Made by a program: the position numbers and the translations under genes
Part shown: positions 37,901 to 52,277 of the stretch, one piece after another
Position numbering within the stretch: position 1 is the stretch's first letter
How the letters are laid out: every line of letters starts with the position of its first letter
The notes under the pieces: model-generated
What the model saw: the letters and a program-made list of their open reading frames with translations, nothing else
Told to the model about the DNA's origin: nothing
The model's database searches: none
From: Acridotheres tristis
Taxonomy: Eukaryota; Chordata; Aves; Passeriformes; Sturnidae
Assembly: GCA_037013685.1 (NCBI GenBank)
Contig: CM072894.1
Span: 12,601,449-12,665,448 of the forward strand
Reading direction: 5' to 3'
Length of the DNA: 64,000 nucleotides

Positions 37901-38388
37901 GACTCTTTTTGTCTGGTATGTCACTAAGGGAGAGCCTATGCAGAGATATTCAATTAGGAAAAACAAAACAACAAACACAAACAAACAAGCCCATAACAGC
38001 ACAACAAAACCAACCCAACACCACACAAAACTACTGAGTCCAGTTTACCACTCAGAGAATAAAACCAGAGACAATTAAAAGGGCATATACGAACCAAGAT
38101 GTTAGCATTGACTGAAAGTGACTGGACATGGCACTTTGTGCCACGGTCTAGTTGACAAGATGAAGAGCAGTCAAAAGTTGGACTCAAGTATCTTTGAGGT
38201 ATTTTCCAATCTAAATTATTCTGTGGTTGCCTTATACAGAATTTGTACTAGTAAATATTTTGGTGATGGTAGACAGTGTCAGAGACGAATTTTTGTTTTC
38301 CTTTTGGTAAATAGTAGGTATTTTAAGACAAGCACAACTGAAGTCCTTTCATTAATATACTTCTTGAGCAATGCCGAAAATATCTTAC
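34910..38388 (-). other. PARD3B: PARD3B intron within PDZ1 (first)
   Basis: A 3479-nt AT-rich intron. It carries an A/C tract at 37959-38034, about 355 bases downstream of the donor of the 38389-38475 exon in the transcript. Nothing else is recognised. Confidence 0.9.
37959..38034. repeat. A/C-rich tract
   Basis: Seventy-six bases of nearly pure A and C, with AACAAACACAAACAAACAAG followed by CCAACCCAACACCACAC. A Thr/Asn/Gln-rich frame across it is a composition effect. Confidence 0.85.
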
Positions 38389-38475
38389 CTTCCACTCAAG
38401 GATGAAAAAAAGGGCACTACATGTATTCCCAAGGGTCCACCTTCCCCAGAAATCTCCACTGTTTTTGTCATTTCA
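38389..38475 (-). CDS. PARD3B: PARD3B exon: first part of PDZ1
   Basis: This 87-nt exon covers joined residues 24-51 plus split codons at both ends. It encodes the first beta strands of PDZ1 and its carboxylate-binding loop: TKTVEISGEGGPLGIHVV, where PLGI takes the place of the usual GLGF. PDZ1 of PAR-3 proteins binds C-terminal peptides of junction proteins and PAR-6; that role is known for the family and not shown here. The acceptor ends CTCTTTCTTAG and the donor is GTAAGA. Both borders are phase 2, so leaving this exon out would keep the frame but remove the PDZ1 ligand loop. No frame-breaking change is seen. The exon is too short to stand out as an open reading frame and was found from protein similarity and splice sites. 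Confidence 0.95.
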
Positions 38476-41400
38476 CTAAGAAAGAGCACAGGGAAACACA
38501 TCTCATAAGCTTATTCAGAGAATTCTCCATATGAAAAACAAATTCCTGATTGACCAGATAGCAGAAAAAGTAGAAAAAAATATTTGACTCAGAGCTCACT
38601 AATATAAGACAATAAAATTAAAGCAACCATGAAATTATTTAATTGTTTTAGATTAGCATTTGTGTTTTTTAAAAAGGAAAGAAATCAAATACTAGACATT
38701 TTCCTAAGTTCACCTTCAAGTAAATTAATTAGAATATTAAAGAATACGCTTTCAAGTGAGGAGAGACTTCATAATTAAAAAAAAAAGGGGGGGAGGTTAT
38801 TTTACATGTTCTTAATTTAAGCTCCATGTGATTTGCTTTAATTTTCCCATGTGGCCACATTACAAACATGAAGATCACACAGAAAGGACATTGAGACTTT
38901 CAAGTCAAATCACATTTAAATATACTGATTTCTTCCCTCAGTTGCATACAGCCTCTATGACAAACAAAGCACACAACAAACTGTGATCAGTAGTGCAACT
39001 CAGCTCATTTTATCAAAAAGTTTCCTTCCTCCAACACCATTATTAAAAACCTCTATATTATCTCTGACAGACTTATGCTGTTTCATGGCATGCACTGTTT
39101 CACTTCCTATTGACTATTTTCAACTGCCAGCCTTACTGTGACCTTAACTCTATTCTGGGTGACAATGACTTGAAAAGGAAGGTACTTGAACTGGCTAGAA
39201 CCTTACAAATTAGCAATGTCTGTATTTCAGTAGACCTTGTTCCTTCTCTCCATAATAGTGTCCGTCTTCCAAAATACTCCCTCCCATGGTACTGAACACC
39301 CCCAGCACTCAGGGACAGTGGCCACAGAGGGCTTCTGGGCACACCCATTCCCAACACCCTGTTTGTGAGCTGTGTGTGCATGCCAGTCCTACAGCGTGGG
39401 CAGAACACGTGAAACTGAACCAAACGGCCACTGCAGATACTGCCCTGAGTTAAAGACTCAGCCTAACTGATCAAGTGCAGGCTGCTAGTGAGAAAAGATA
39501 CTCCTGATCTTTCCCTGTGCAGCAGATCTAGAGAGCACACATTTGCTAGATAAGATGACCAAGCCAACTCTCTCCTACCACCCTGCCCTCCCTCCCTCAG
39601 ATGATTTTTCCCTAGTATGACAACTCCCTCTGGTACCAGCTGACTGATTTTGCTGACCCATAGGCTTATGATCATTTAATTTGATGCAAGAATCACTAAA
39701 AATACACTGAAACCCATCAGGAATCTGTGATCACCCTTGAAGTGGCAGCACAGTTACACCACATTAGGTACAACATGAACCCACATGGCACAGCTAAGCC
39801 CTCTCCCAAGAAGCACACTTACTGCAAACGACCTTAGACAAGGTTGGCATTGCTGCCTAATAATACAGGAATGGTTTTGGTGTTATGAACCTTTATCCAG
39901 TTGCACAATGATTAATGAGAAGCAATGTGCCCTAAATACAGTAATCTTAGCTGAAATATTAATTCTTAGCTTAAATATGGAATAAAACTGGAAAATATGT
40001 TTATAAACTTTATTTTTTTTTAAATTAGGAGACAGAGTGAGTTTTGGGGGAACTTTTTGTTTTGGTAAACCATTCCTCCAAATACACTGGAACTGTAATT
40101 AATTTATGTTCTCTAGATATTAAATGGAAAGACCCTAAACAACAAGCCACCACTGATCCCAATGTAACAGATTTACATATTACTTTATTTATAACACAGA
40201 CACCATCAACAGGCATTTATGGATTTTTCTTTCCTGTATTCCCCTGCTTCATTAATCAAATGGGAAATCCTGAGAAAATCTTCCTGTAAGATTTTTAAAA
40301 TATATTTTTTTCTAATGAAGCTGGCTAGAAAAGCTAATCAGGGTGGTTACCAAAACCCTCAACAATGCATGCATAGGAAATTAACTCTTCTTTCAGTTCC
40401 ATCTTCTACTTCCTCCAATTCTCTTAACACACAAAGAAAGATAATTAAAGGGATACTTTTATTGCCTTTTGAACTTCTACGAAATCAAAACGCATAAGTA
40501 AATTAAGCAGCCAAACCCTTCAGATTCAGAAAATAATCAGAAGTAGTGAATGGCCTTTCATTTGTACAGGGAAAATTTAAGTTATAGCTGTCCCCAAATA
40601 ACCCTATGTGCTCTAGGGAGGAGTTGTCTTCCTAAGCAACTGTAAAACAGAGCAGGAAATTTTTTGAGGGCTATCACGACAGACAGGTGAGCTGTCATAT
40701 TAAATCAATGCACTTACAGTTATAAGTAGGCTGAAAGCCAAAGAAAACATACAAACTTATTTTTAAATTGAACATGAAAGCTACACACTAAGAAAAACAG
40801 GCAGCTTTGTGAAAACAAATAGCACACATGGACACTATGTATTACCTTAAAAATTTTTGGTACATTGTAAAATTTATGGATGTTCTAGAGCACTAAATGT
40901 TCAGAATAAGAGCGTACTCTGTATACATCTACTAAGAACTTTGGAGTTATAATTTTAATAAAAAATCCATGACTCTAAATAGACTTGTTCCTCTCAAACA
41001 AACGGGAGTCTTAGTTACATCTGAGAAGAAAAGAGCCTTTCACACCAATTTTCATGGATCTTTGAGAACATGTTATTTTTATATTATACCTATGAAAGCA
41101 TGATAGTTAAAAAATTTAAAAACCAGAACATCTGGGATGTGATTTGTTTTCATATGTTTAAGAACCTCAAAGATTAGAGACAGACACATTTGGTGTCATT
41201 CACTTGTTCTGTCCCTCTTTGGGCAAGTTTAATCTCCCCACAAGGACAGCTGAACTCAGCACTGTACTATTTTACACTGGCTTACAGTTTATACTGCACT
41301 GGAGAAGTATTCAGGAACAGGGCACGGTTGAGTGAGATCCTAAATAGGATGAGCTCTAAGAATACTAATTACCAAACTCCAAAGGCACATGGGACACACA

Positions 41401-44400
41401 GGTGCTAGGACTCTTCAGTTTGACAGAGCTAGGTTAAAAAAATTAAAGAAGGGAGCAGGAAAAAGCAGAATTACTGTCTAATGCAGGTTAATAGCTGTGA
41501 CAACAGAGAATGTAATCTATAGATTTTTTGCAGTATTCTACACATTTTAAAAACAAACACCCAAAACAGGAAAAAAATAAAGTCCTGAAGTTAGTAACCT
41601 ACTCGTGACCTACTGCTCTTTGAAATCTCCCTTACAGATCTTAAATGCCCTTTGCAGTAAAAGAAAACGCAAATCTGGCCCATCAAGGCAGTATAAAAGA
41701 TCTGGAGTAAAGTTCCTAGCTGGGGATGAGAGGCTGGGAGCATTGGTGAGGGATGCACAGAGAATGTCTCAGTAGGCTGCACTATGAATATCTCCTCCTT
41801 GTTCTTAAAGGAGCAGATGGAGCTCATACCTCAGGAAATCCTGTCCTTGCTGAACTTGGAACCCAGTCTCTATAGAATACATAGAGATACATTCTTACAG
41901 CAGTAAAAAAAGACTGAACTTTTAAAAAGCCTTTATGTCAGTGAAATTTCTCCAAAGTGCAAGGTTCACCCCAACCAGAAACACAGCACTCAGGCTTCTT
42001 CCAATACATGCTGGCATCTCCCTTCCCCTTGCTGCACTGGAGGAACCTCAGGTCTCACACAGGGGAGAAGACCTGTCCAGTGTGACCTGATCCAAAATGC
42101 TGCGCTATTGATTCTTAACCTGAAGAAGCTGTCATCATTTACTATTTAAATTCTTCTTTGTTTGATATTATTGATTTCTGACAGATTCTTTACTGTCTAT
42201 CACATTTGTTAACAAGGCATGCCATGCATATTATTAAAAACGCTGATAAGTACTGTTCAGCAAAGAGATAAAGTGCATACGTGAGTAGTGAGTATGTACA
42301 GCATTGGCAACACGGAAAGCAAAATTTAAATGGAGTGCTGCACATTTAGTGGTCATGTTTAGTCATAAATCGGTCTGATCCTCAGATTTGCAGTGTCCTT
42401 GCTGTAGAATACTATAGCTCCCTCTCCTGAAACCTGTATCAAGAATTAGCAGTTTGTGGTTACATAAATGGAAAAGATCTGAAAGTTTCTCTGCAAACTA
42501 CCTAAGAACACTGAAGAACTGATCCCAACCACTGAGCACACAGATGCTTAAAAGGGAACCCATTCCAGAAATAAAAGTTGTGCGTTGCTGCAGCAAGACC
42601 GAGTGCACTGAGGTGCTTTGACCTTCCCCAGCTACAAACGCTTGGTAGGATTGCTCTTGGAGAATGCAGTAGGCACAGCCTAAAGCAGATTAATTGTTTT
42701 GCAACACAGTGAAGACAGTACCTCAGAAAAGCTGATTACTGCATGGGTTACTGGGCAAACCTTGTCACCATGTGTATGTCACAAGAATCTACTGCTTGAG
42801 TAAACACAAGTATTTACCATTCCAATGGCACTTTCCTTTGTAGTTTTCATCATATTCAACACTTTCTCAAGTATTTTTAAGAAAAGGTACAGATTAGTAA
42901 GATGCCATATCTGAAAAAATCTTAGTGCAGAATGTCAATGCCTCCCTTGCAAACAGAAAAGCACAGCTGATATTTTGAACATGTTATGTGGTGTTTTTAT
43001 TGACCACAGCCAAGTAAAAGGCAAATTAAATGCCAATCAGATGTAGAGAGCTCACAGATGCAGTTATTAAGCTCTGTCTCCTTGCTTGTTCTTCACTAGT
43101 ACCTCCAGTTCCATGCCTCTTCCCCTGCAATGCTGCCATTCCAGCAGAGAGAGCATCCATCGACAAAAGGTGTTGACATTTGGTAGAGAGCACAGGCCTA
43201 CAGGGTATGTCAAATTCCCGTAGGGCATTTTAAAGAGGAAGCATGCACAGATTTATTCAAATAAAGAGGTTGATGACTCTGCCATGTACTTTTTTCACAT
43301 ACAAAACCAATACAGATACTGATGATAATATTTGTCCCCATTCATCCAGCGATGGCTTCCAGAGTAGTCAGCTAAACTAAACCTGTCAGCACACTTCCCA
43401 GCCACCTCCTATCCCTTTTCTGCATATTTCCTTCCCTCTTTTCAACTAGGTGCTCAAACCTTTGATGAAAATGCCTTCAAAGCCCTGAAGAAGGAGCTGG
43501 AACTCAAGATGTTATGTAGTGTGAACACACTCAAAGAATGAAAATTGGAACTATATCTAAATAGGGCTAGAAAGCACCCTACAAGGAGATGAAAAAGCAA
43601 CTCACCGTGCAGGCAAGGATAAGTTTTCCAGGTACAGTAAAGGAAACTGGTCACCCTTTTATAAGAGACAGGAACACAGCAGCTGCTCCATTCTACACAA
43701 CACTAAACAAACTATCCACAAAGTTCAAATATTTACTATTAAATAATGTCACAATCTTCCAGTTTCAGGTTTGACGAGGACACAAGTCACCTTCTCCTAA
43801 CTAAAATGCATTAATCTAGTTATTCTAGACTTTTATTCCATGCCAAAATTAGTTCTCAAAAGATTAACTCTGAAATTTTAGAGAGGAATCAGACAGCCTG
43901 CAAGCACTGGGGTTTTGTGTCTTTTTTTCTTTAAATCAAATTGTTCCAATTTTCTCTTGTTAGACTAATGAAAGACACAGTAGGTTAAAATAGGAAAACA
44001 CAGAGAAGGAAAAAATGCTTCAGCTACACTTTAATTATGTATCTACAGTGCTTAAACCAAGGAACTGACCCTGACCTCTGCTAAAAAGAAGTGGGAAGAC
44101 AGCAAAAGCGAACATAATGAAAACACGTAATGAATTATCTATGCATAAATTACCCTTTGCGTTCCAACTAATCCACTGCTATTAAGCTAAACATCCACTT
44201 GCAAGCAGATTCGTGTTTACTGTTCCTTAAACAGTAATTTTTACTAAGAAAAGCAAGCTTTTCAAACCAGCATTCCCATGTATGGTGTGCTAAGGAATTC
44301 AGTGCTAAAAGCTGTGACAAATATCTACCTTACCATCTAGAGAGTATCAAGACCCTGTTCTTACTACGAAAAACTTTCAGACCTAGTACAGAACATGAAA

Positions 44401-47400
44401 AAAGGCACAGAGAAATACAAAATTTTATACTCTGATGGCATTAGCTTGGCTTCCTTTACCCTGAACATCATCTTTACTTGCAAATAAACAACAAAAAAGC
44501 CACCTTCAGAATTTACAAGAGGATTGTCATTATTTATTCAATTAAAAAACATTCCAATGATCTAATGTTTTAAGTCTCTTCTATAGTAGAGTCCAACTCT
44601 CAAAATGTCAGATTAAAATTTTCAGACTCCCAAGGGATACAGTCCTGAAAAGTTTCCCAGTACTTCTGCAGTGAAATGTTTCAAGAGAATCCAGACAAAG
44701 GAACTTCCCATTAACTTCTAAGCAGAGGAGCCAAAACCCCTCCATACTCACACTCATTTACTCCATGTGCAACAGATTTCACCTACTTAAACCAGCGAAC
44801 TGACTTTCTTCAAATCAAACAGTTCTCCTGCTTGAGTGAGGAATATAAAACAATCCAAGTCTGGATCTTAAAGTTCAACTGACTAGGCTTCTCAGTCATG
44901 AAATATTAACCATGGTACTCTTTTTCTCTGCTTCCCTCTGAAATGCCCATTACTGGCTGCAGTTAGAAAGGCACTCTGACCTCAGACAGGTTGGTGCTCT
45001 GATGAGAAGGCTCAGATCATTTTCTCAGGTGACGAGCTGCTGTTTTGCTCAAGCATCCTAGGCCTTAAAGCTCAGCAAACTCAGTGACAGGAAGGAAAGC
45101 AGAGAAAGCAGCAGGGCCAGCAGTAGTTTTCTTTCTTCCATAGCCTTTTGTCTACAGCATGGAGTAGCTCACAATTAGGCTGAAATATTATCTTTATTAA
45201 CATCTCTTGATGTGGCTTATTTAAATGAAAAGTTATTGACCTGGTGGTGGCCCCTCACGGCCCTAATGACTTTAAAATTCAACAAGAAAAATACCTGAAT
45301 AAATCAGAATTTTGAGTAACACTTTATTTCAGAAAGGAGACAAATTAGATATTAAGTTGCTTGTTTTACAGCTTGTATAAGAAATAGTTTTATAATTTAG
45401 TATTATTTTATTAATAAAACCTTACTTACAATCAATCAAATAAAGATAATTGAGACAGACAGATGGTCTCTAGTGACTCATTATTTCCCTTTATAAACCT
45501 TCTACTCCTATGAAAACACTTTTGGAAAAACAGTTTAAAAAAACTTGACTTACAAGAAAAAAAGCCAAATAAAAATCAAATCACTGCTATAAAATTCCTT
45601 GACTTTTGAAATTCCTGTGGATTTCATAGAGCTAAGAACTAACATTGCCTTACAAAACACTGCGTTCAGAATTTTTCTCATGTGCACTCTTTGAAGAAAG
45701 TGGAACATTTTACAAATACTCCAACATAGTTCACAATTTTGATGAAAAATTCCCCATAGTACCCATCTCAATTCTTGCAGATAAAACAGTGTTTTTTAAA
45801 ATCTCCTCAGGACACAGGAACCACAAACAAGGCATATTTTGGTAGAATTACTCTACAGTGACTATGAAAAACTGCTCCTTTCTCTCCATTTTGCTTTGAT
45901 TTTCATTTGTTTGGTTGGTTTTGGCCAACATTTTTCAGACAACGCAATCTCAATCAAGATTAAGACAATTCATCTCAAAGAAAGAAAAAGCTATTACCAA
46001 TACAGAAAGATTCTTGGGAACACCCTGTTCAGGCCAGCTTTCCCTCTGCTCCCTATCTGTTCAACACTTCATTGATACTCTGGCATCAATCAAACAGGTC
46101 TCAATCCATATTCTTTATCACTTTTCCTTCTGTGTTCCTATGTCAAGACAGTTTGCAGAATTCAGCAAAAATTGTAAGAGATCTACAGAAACCCAAGCTT
46201 ATTCTTGTCTGCTTTATGACATGCCAGAGAAGACCTGGCCACTTGAGAAAACTGAATACCTCTGAAAAGTATCACAAGGCGTTTTGTCACTGTCAATATT
46301 TCCAATAGGCACAGAATTATAGAGCAAACAAGTATCAAAACCTTCTTCTGAAGAATCCCAAATGCAAGCAAGGAATTAACTCGATCAACAATAATATGCT
46401 CTTAGAAAATTCATAAGAGGACTTAGATAGTCTAAAACACCCTAGTAAAGGCATAAGGAAAACAGTAAATATGAAGAGCGTGCACAGAGCTTGATTAATT
46501 CCCATTACAAATTAACGGATCAAGAGACAAATGACTGCATATATTTGGTGATGCATAATAATTACCTCAGGTGAAACAAGCTGCAGAAGTCTTTAGCAAC
46601 ATTCCACGAACAGAAAATATGCATTAGATACTAAACGAAGTTCTATACCTGCATGATGAACACTAATCAGCAGGCGTGTAACTTAGAGGCCTGGCAGGTG
46701 CAGGGAAAGCTGGAAAAGCACTCCAGTTCCTTTTCATGATGAGACCATTCTAAAAATATGTATCAGTATCAGCAGGCAGGAGAAGGAATTACAAAATGGC
46801 ATAGGCACTGGGTGACAAGGAGGCCTCCAAGAGGGAGGAAAAATCCCAGACAGAGTTGAAAAACACAACTGTACCAACATGATAAAATTGCCCATAAAAT
46901 CACTGCAATTATGACTCAAAGAACAAGAAAAACTGAGAAATTAATTCCCTTGTAAGGAAAAGACAAATTTTTTACATGCTGTGAAAGGAAAGGTGATCCT
47001 TCTCCACAAATCCTGGCATGGCCCAGACCACCAGTAATGTTCGAGTCCCTGCTCTTGCAAACTTCCCCATGGGGTACATATGCATGCCTCTTTCCCAGAC
47101 CCCATGTAGGTGAAATGTTTTTTCTCAGATGTTTGCAAGGATAAATGCTTGAAGATTAAGGCATGCAGATACTGTTTATTTCATGAGTTTTATCTTACAC
47201 TGTTTTGACAAACAACTATAAGCTGCAGAATTATAGCAAATGACTATCTGCCATCATTAAAATTGAAACAGATTAATTTTTCACATTTTAGCTGTCACAT
47301 AGAAGTTTGTCACGTAACACTTCTTAATTTAATTATACAGTGTGCTATATATATCTCAAGAGTTCTGCAACAAACGAGATACTGGACAAAGCACTGAATT

Positions 47401-48437
47401 CCTCTATCTGCTCAAAAAGGTGACTTCAGCATGACCTGAATCACCGGTCAAAACTCAAATTTAAGCTTATGATGAGATAGAAAAACAGCAGCATGAAAAC
47501 ACTTCAACACCACCACTGAGGATCTGACCAACTCTGACACTATGGCACCCTGGCTTGATAATTTGGTGTAACAAATGCTATCTACAAAGTCATTATTTTT
47601 CAATTTCATTTCAGCCATTTAGAATTTCCCCTTTGATTTCAGGAGCAATAAACATTATTGCTCATTACTAAACCTCTTGAGAACACCTAACTTCCTCTCC
47701 TCTTGTTTTGGCTATGCAGCACTTATGTTTTACTACACTGGTTTCCAATACAGATTACATATTTACCTAAGTGTTGTTCAAAATTTAGACTGGTTAAAAT
47801 AAAAGTTATTTCCCAAAATATCAATGTGACCATGACCACACCGACATACAACAGCACAGGCCATCTCTTGTTTGTCAAAAATGAAGAGAAGAAAAGGATT
47901 TATTCCACCTGACTTCTCTCGTGAAGGAATGCATAGGGAAATACTGCAAATATTAGCAATAGTTTACACTGTGTATAAACACAGATACAAAATCTACTAC
48001 AGGATATAGCAAAGTAATAACCTTAACACTCAATACTGGAGGTGACACTTAAACCAAAGGAGATAATTTTAGGCTTGTATGGTTCTGTTAAATAGTTATT
48101 TATTGAGATATAAGATTTAAGAACATCTTAAGACATGAAACACTTGCAGGACTGAGTAGAAACTAAAACCCAGAATTCCCCCTTACCCTTGTACTACAAA
48201 CAGCACCAAAAAAAAATCATTCATATTCATCAACGAGGGTAAGAGATTGTCACACTCAAATATGTGCTCTGGTATATGAATCAAATGCAATTTTAGGGTG
48301 GGAAAGGTGGGAGGAGAAAGAGATCACGGTGATGAGAAGCACCATGCAGAACCAGAGGTGCAGCTGGAAGGAGAAGGCAGTCTTGTATAAATTGATAAAT
48401 CACACTTGAGCTAGCACCAAAATGAAGATGTTCTTAC
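38476..48437 (-). other. PARD3B: PARD3B intron before PDZ1
   Basis: A 9962-nt intron between the linker exon and the first PDZ1 exon. It is AT-rich, with a somewhat more GC-rich patch around 39.3-39.6 kb. No exon with PAR-3 similarity, no transposon and no RNA gene is recognised. Confidence 0.82.
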
Positions 48438-48505
48438 CTGCTAGGGAGCCGGGCCCTCTGAGTCAACAGCAGTTCCGTGGGTCCAGTGAGGTTCACCTCC
48501 CCATC
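48438..48505 (-). CDS. PARD3B: PARD3B exon: linker just before PDZ1
   Basis: This short 68-nt exon encodes joined residues 1-22 plus two bases of codon 23, reading DGEVNLTGPTELLLTQRARL and then PS. On the minus strand it is bounded by a pyrimidine-rich acceptor ending TCCTTTCAG and a good donor GTAAGA. Only one of the three frames is open. The exon begins in phase 0 and ends in phase 2, which exactly matches the next exon (AG plus T gives Ser, then EMTKTVEI). Position and a loose likeness to the mammalian stretch with GV-TELLT before the (E/D)MT(K/R)TVEI block support it as the homologous linker exon. It is far less conserved than the PDZ exons. No domain is visible. It is GC-richer than the intron around it. 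The reverse-strand open frame over this spot is a shadow. Confidence 0.78.
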
Positions 48506-49768
48506 CTGAAAGGATGCCTGGGAAGCAGCCTGCTGAGAGATTTCAAAGCACATATTGACACTATGTACATAAATTATGCATATGCTGTGTTTGTGTTTTT
48601 AAATCTGCTTTTGGAAGAGAAAGTCAGTCATAAAATAACATCATCTCACTGACAGTGAGGACTGAAAGACTCATTCTGGATGGAGCACCTGTGACACAGA
48701 TTTGGAGGGTATCTAAAGTCCTCCTCTCGTGCCAGTCTCACCACTCTTCCATTGGAGAAGCTTAATGTTGTACTACATAATGTTGTAAAGTTGTGCTGCT
48801 TTACTTTCTTCTCTGCCTATCTAACCTGCATGCCATTGTCTTCCATGCTGAGCTGCCATCTTTCTCCCAAAAGATCACACAGACCTTGAGTAAACCCAAC
48901 AGCATATTTTTTTTTTGCTCTATCCCTTGGCAGTGTTTATCTGGCAAAGATATGTTTTCAGAGTAGCTTCCCAGAAAAAGAAATTATGCAGTCATTTGGA
49001 CAATCAGACACAAAAATACAGTGTGCACAGAGTCCAGACACCAATTCTAAAGCTCTTGAAAACTATTATTTAGCTTTCTTTCTGTGATCCTTGCACTCAA
49101 TGTTTGCATTTTTTTCATACTGGGAGAGGAAAATAGTTACCAATGAGATAAGACCACTGTCAGCAGGTGATGTATTAGCTTTAACATACTGTACTTCATC
49201 CCAATCCTTATGGCAGTAATGTAAACAGAGCAAAATCCGTAACAAAGACCTTTTTTGGAGAGGTCACTTCTGTCAACTCTGCAACAGGAATAGAGCTGGA
49301 AGACATAAATCTTCAGCTGTCAACACACTAAGAGAATTCAATTCAGAGCCTGATCTTAACTAGATAAAGGCTAAAGTTAATAATTATTTTTTTGTTGTTG
49401 CAGTGGTAGTTTTCCAGTGTATACACTTGCCATATTAAGTTATCTCACGGCAAAAGGCAGCAATGCTATAAATTAATTTCAAAGAACAAAGCCAACTTAG
49501 GTAATTTAATTTTAAATAATAGTTCTACACTGGCTATTAGAGGTTCTAGCTTCTCTCACAAGATGGTTCTATTCAAAAGATGGCTTGAAAGGTTTGGTGT
49601 TCCCAGTCCCTCAAAGATTTGTAGAACTTATTTTTAGTTTATAAGTATCAAGAGAGTTGTGGGCAAGTGTAGGTTGCCTTGTGCTTCAAAATCACAAAGA
49701 GCCTTGCAAGCAAATGCTTGAGATATAAACAAAGCTGGACCTGTTTTGGTCACATGGTGCTTTTGAAC

Positions 49769-49796
49769 CTGTAATACCTGTAATACATGTAATAGT
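49769..49796. repeat. Short tandem repeat, about 9-bp unit
   Basis: Three imperfect copies of CTGTAATAC in a row, the last as ATGTAATAG. Too short to assign to any family. Confidence 0.65.
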
Positions 49797-51007
49797 GATG
49801 CTTTTTGTGAGTTAATTAGAGCAGAAGCCAACAGACTTGGCTTCAACTGCAAGACCAATATAGTTCACTCAAAGTGAACTTCTGTCAGTAATAAAGAACC
49901 TCTTTTAAAAGCTGTGTATTGAGTATGTGCCATCTCTTGCAATCACTTTTCACAGTGGTACCACATGTCAAGGAACAATTCTTGTTATATGAAGTAAATT
50001 CCATACTAATCTCGTAAATCAAGAGTTCAACCTCAAGCAGTGCATTACCCACAGAAATCGGACACACAGCCTTCCTATGTTAAAACTCCATCTTAACAAA
50101 AGCTTTTTTAAAAAATTGTCTTGGTAGCAGCAGATGCTGGAAACAGACAAACCCTTTAACAACAATGCTCCCAACAAAGCTAACCTCTGTTAGCCTGCCA
50201 CGGAAAACACTGGTGCTACAAAGGCTCTTCTTCATGGAAAGTTAAATACAGTCATGCCATGAGCAGATTCAGGGTTGTGATTAACTAGACCCTTTTCTCC
50301 CAGGCACTGGCTGCAACACAGTACATGACAGAGAACATGCTACTCATGCCTCAGAAATGTTTTGCCATCTGAAGCGTCCCTTGCAGTCTACACAAGCTAT
50401 ATATGCTATGCTATTTCTCTGTTCCTGGGCTTTTGGTTACTATTGTTTTTGCAGTGGTGAGATTACATCCATGCTTGTCCCCTATCTCCCACTTCTTGGG
50501 AAATAGATTTCCCCAAAATAATAAACAATAATGTTCAAAACACAATCTTGTATCTTGTTTCTGCTGACCGATTCACAGATTTTTTTACCCCAGAAAGGAA
50601 AAAATTTTGATCAACAATTATAATCTCACACTTCAATTTGCTTTGTGGCACAGCACAACATTGCAAAGAGCACAGTTACATTCCAAGATAAGTGAAAGAT
50701 CCTTATAGAAAGATGGCAACACAAAGCTTTCTTTTCTGCTAAAGGCCAGACCAGCAGAAAGTATCTTGAAGCTGGGTAACAGCATTATTATAGATACTAG
50801 AGGTATCAGACCTTTGGAAGAGGTCTTCAAACTCATAAACATGTCTCAGATGTTTCAAGGCATGATCATTCCTGTTCCAGAAAATAATGGGGTAACTTTG
50901 TGAGGCACCTGACAGTCATACATGCCCACATTTTAATCTTTCCACAAGATAAAACTTCCGTGAGGAATTACAAGATGAAGCTTGGAGTTCATAACACTTA
51001 CAGCCTG

Positions 51008-51090
51008 CTTTTTTTTTTCCCTCTTGTTTTTGTTTTTTTTTTTTTTTAGATTGGTGTGTTTGTTTGTTTGTGGTGGTGTGGGGGTTGTGC
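51008..51090. repeat. T-rich then T/G-rich tract
   Basis: Two T-runs (the longer 15 T) followed by GTGTGTTTGTTTGTTTGTGG and TGGTGTGGGGGTTGTG. It is the strand complement in composition of the A/C tracts elsewhere. Confidence 0.85.
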
Positions 51091-52255
51091 TAATTTAAAT
51101 TTAAGGGTAAAAACTTCTAAAATAAAATTATCCTCTCCTGCCTGGAGAGAAGTGTGCTGAAGGATTTCAGAAAAAGTTCAATGTCAGAGCCCTCATCCTG
51201 CACACCACTGCCTGTTTAGATTTGCAGGAGTATAGTGCTCCCACATATTGCATTATCACATGCTCAAGTCAATAAACACAAAGCCAGATATATTTAATGG
51301 CTTAACTGATCAAGGAAACATGAATCACAACACTGACATTATAAATGAGCTCTCTGAGAATTACATTAGAGCTCCAGTCACATAACAATCACTATAAATG
51401 GACAAATTCCTTTCATACTTGAACATTACATTAGAAGCACAGTAAATTTAAACAGATCATCTCCTGACAAACAAGCAGAATAATAGCAAACCAAAAATGC
51501 ACAATTAAAGACACTGTCAAAGACAATGATCCAATACACACAAAAACGCTCAATCTCTTGTTCAGTTTTTAAAGACTGATTGTCAGTTTCTCAATAGTGG
51601 CAGAATTAAGGACACCGACTAACAAACCTTGACTCAAATTCAGCTGACACTATAACAGATTTACAGTGACAGAATTGCAGTTTTCACTAAGGACATAGGA
51701 ATAAAATGCAAAATGGTGTGGTAAAAACAAAAGCCAAGGAAGCATATGCATCTAAGAACAGTGGAAGTTTTAAAATTTATTTACATAAGGATAATTTGAA
51801 TTCAGCAATTCTTCTTAGTGCTACTAAAAGCATATTCTTCAAATTAGGGGTAAGCAGAAGAGAGTGATTCTAGTAAATAATAACCCTTTGCAAACAACTG
51901 CAACCCAAATGCTAGGAAGAGTCTTGTATTCATTATGTGACAGCTCTCAAGTTAGGTAAACATGTACATGAGGCAGTAGAAGGAGTGACAGAGCACATAC
52001 CAGTAGTGACATTTTCTACTTTGTGAACATCCACTCTTCTCAATTCAACAGTCAGCATGGGCATATGTTAGCCCCAGCAAAAAATATGATGCAGTCAGTC
52101 ATGGTCTTATTGAGCTTAGGGAATACGACCAAGTCTATGTTTTTTTCTTTAATTTTTGATAAGGATTATTTCATAAAACCCACAAAATATCGGAGGGGAA
52201 AAGCAACAGTGGCACTTTTGGACAGAGACATGAAAGTATCCGTTTTTAGCTAAAA

Positions 52256-52277
52256 AGAGAGAGAGAGAGACAGACAG
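52256..52277. repeat. GA / CAGA microsatellite
   Basis: About eight GA units followed by two CAGA units. Confidence 0.85.
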
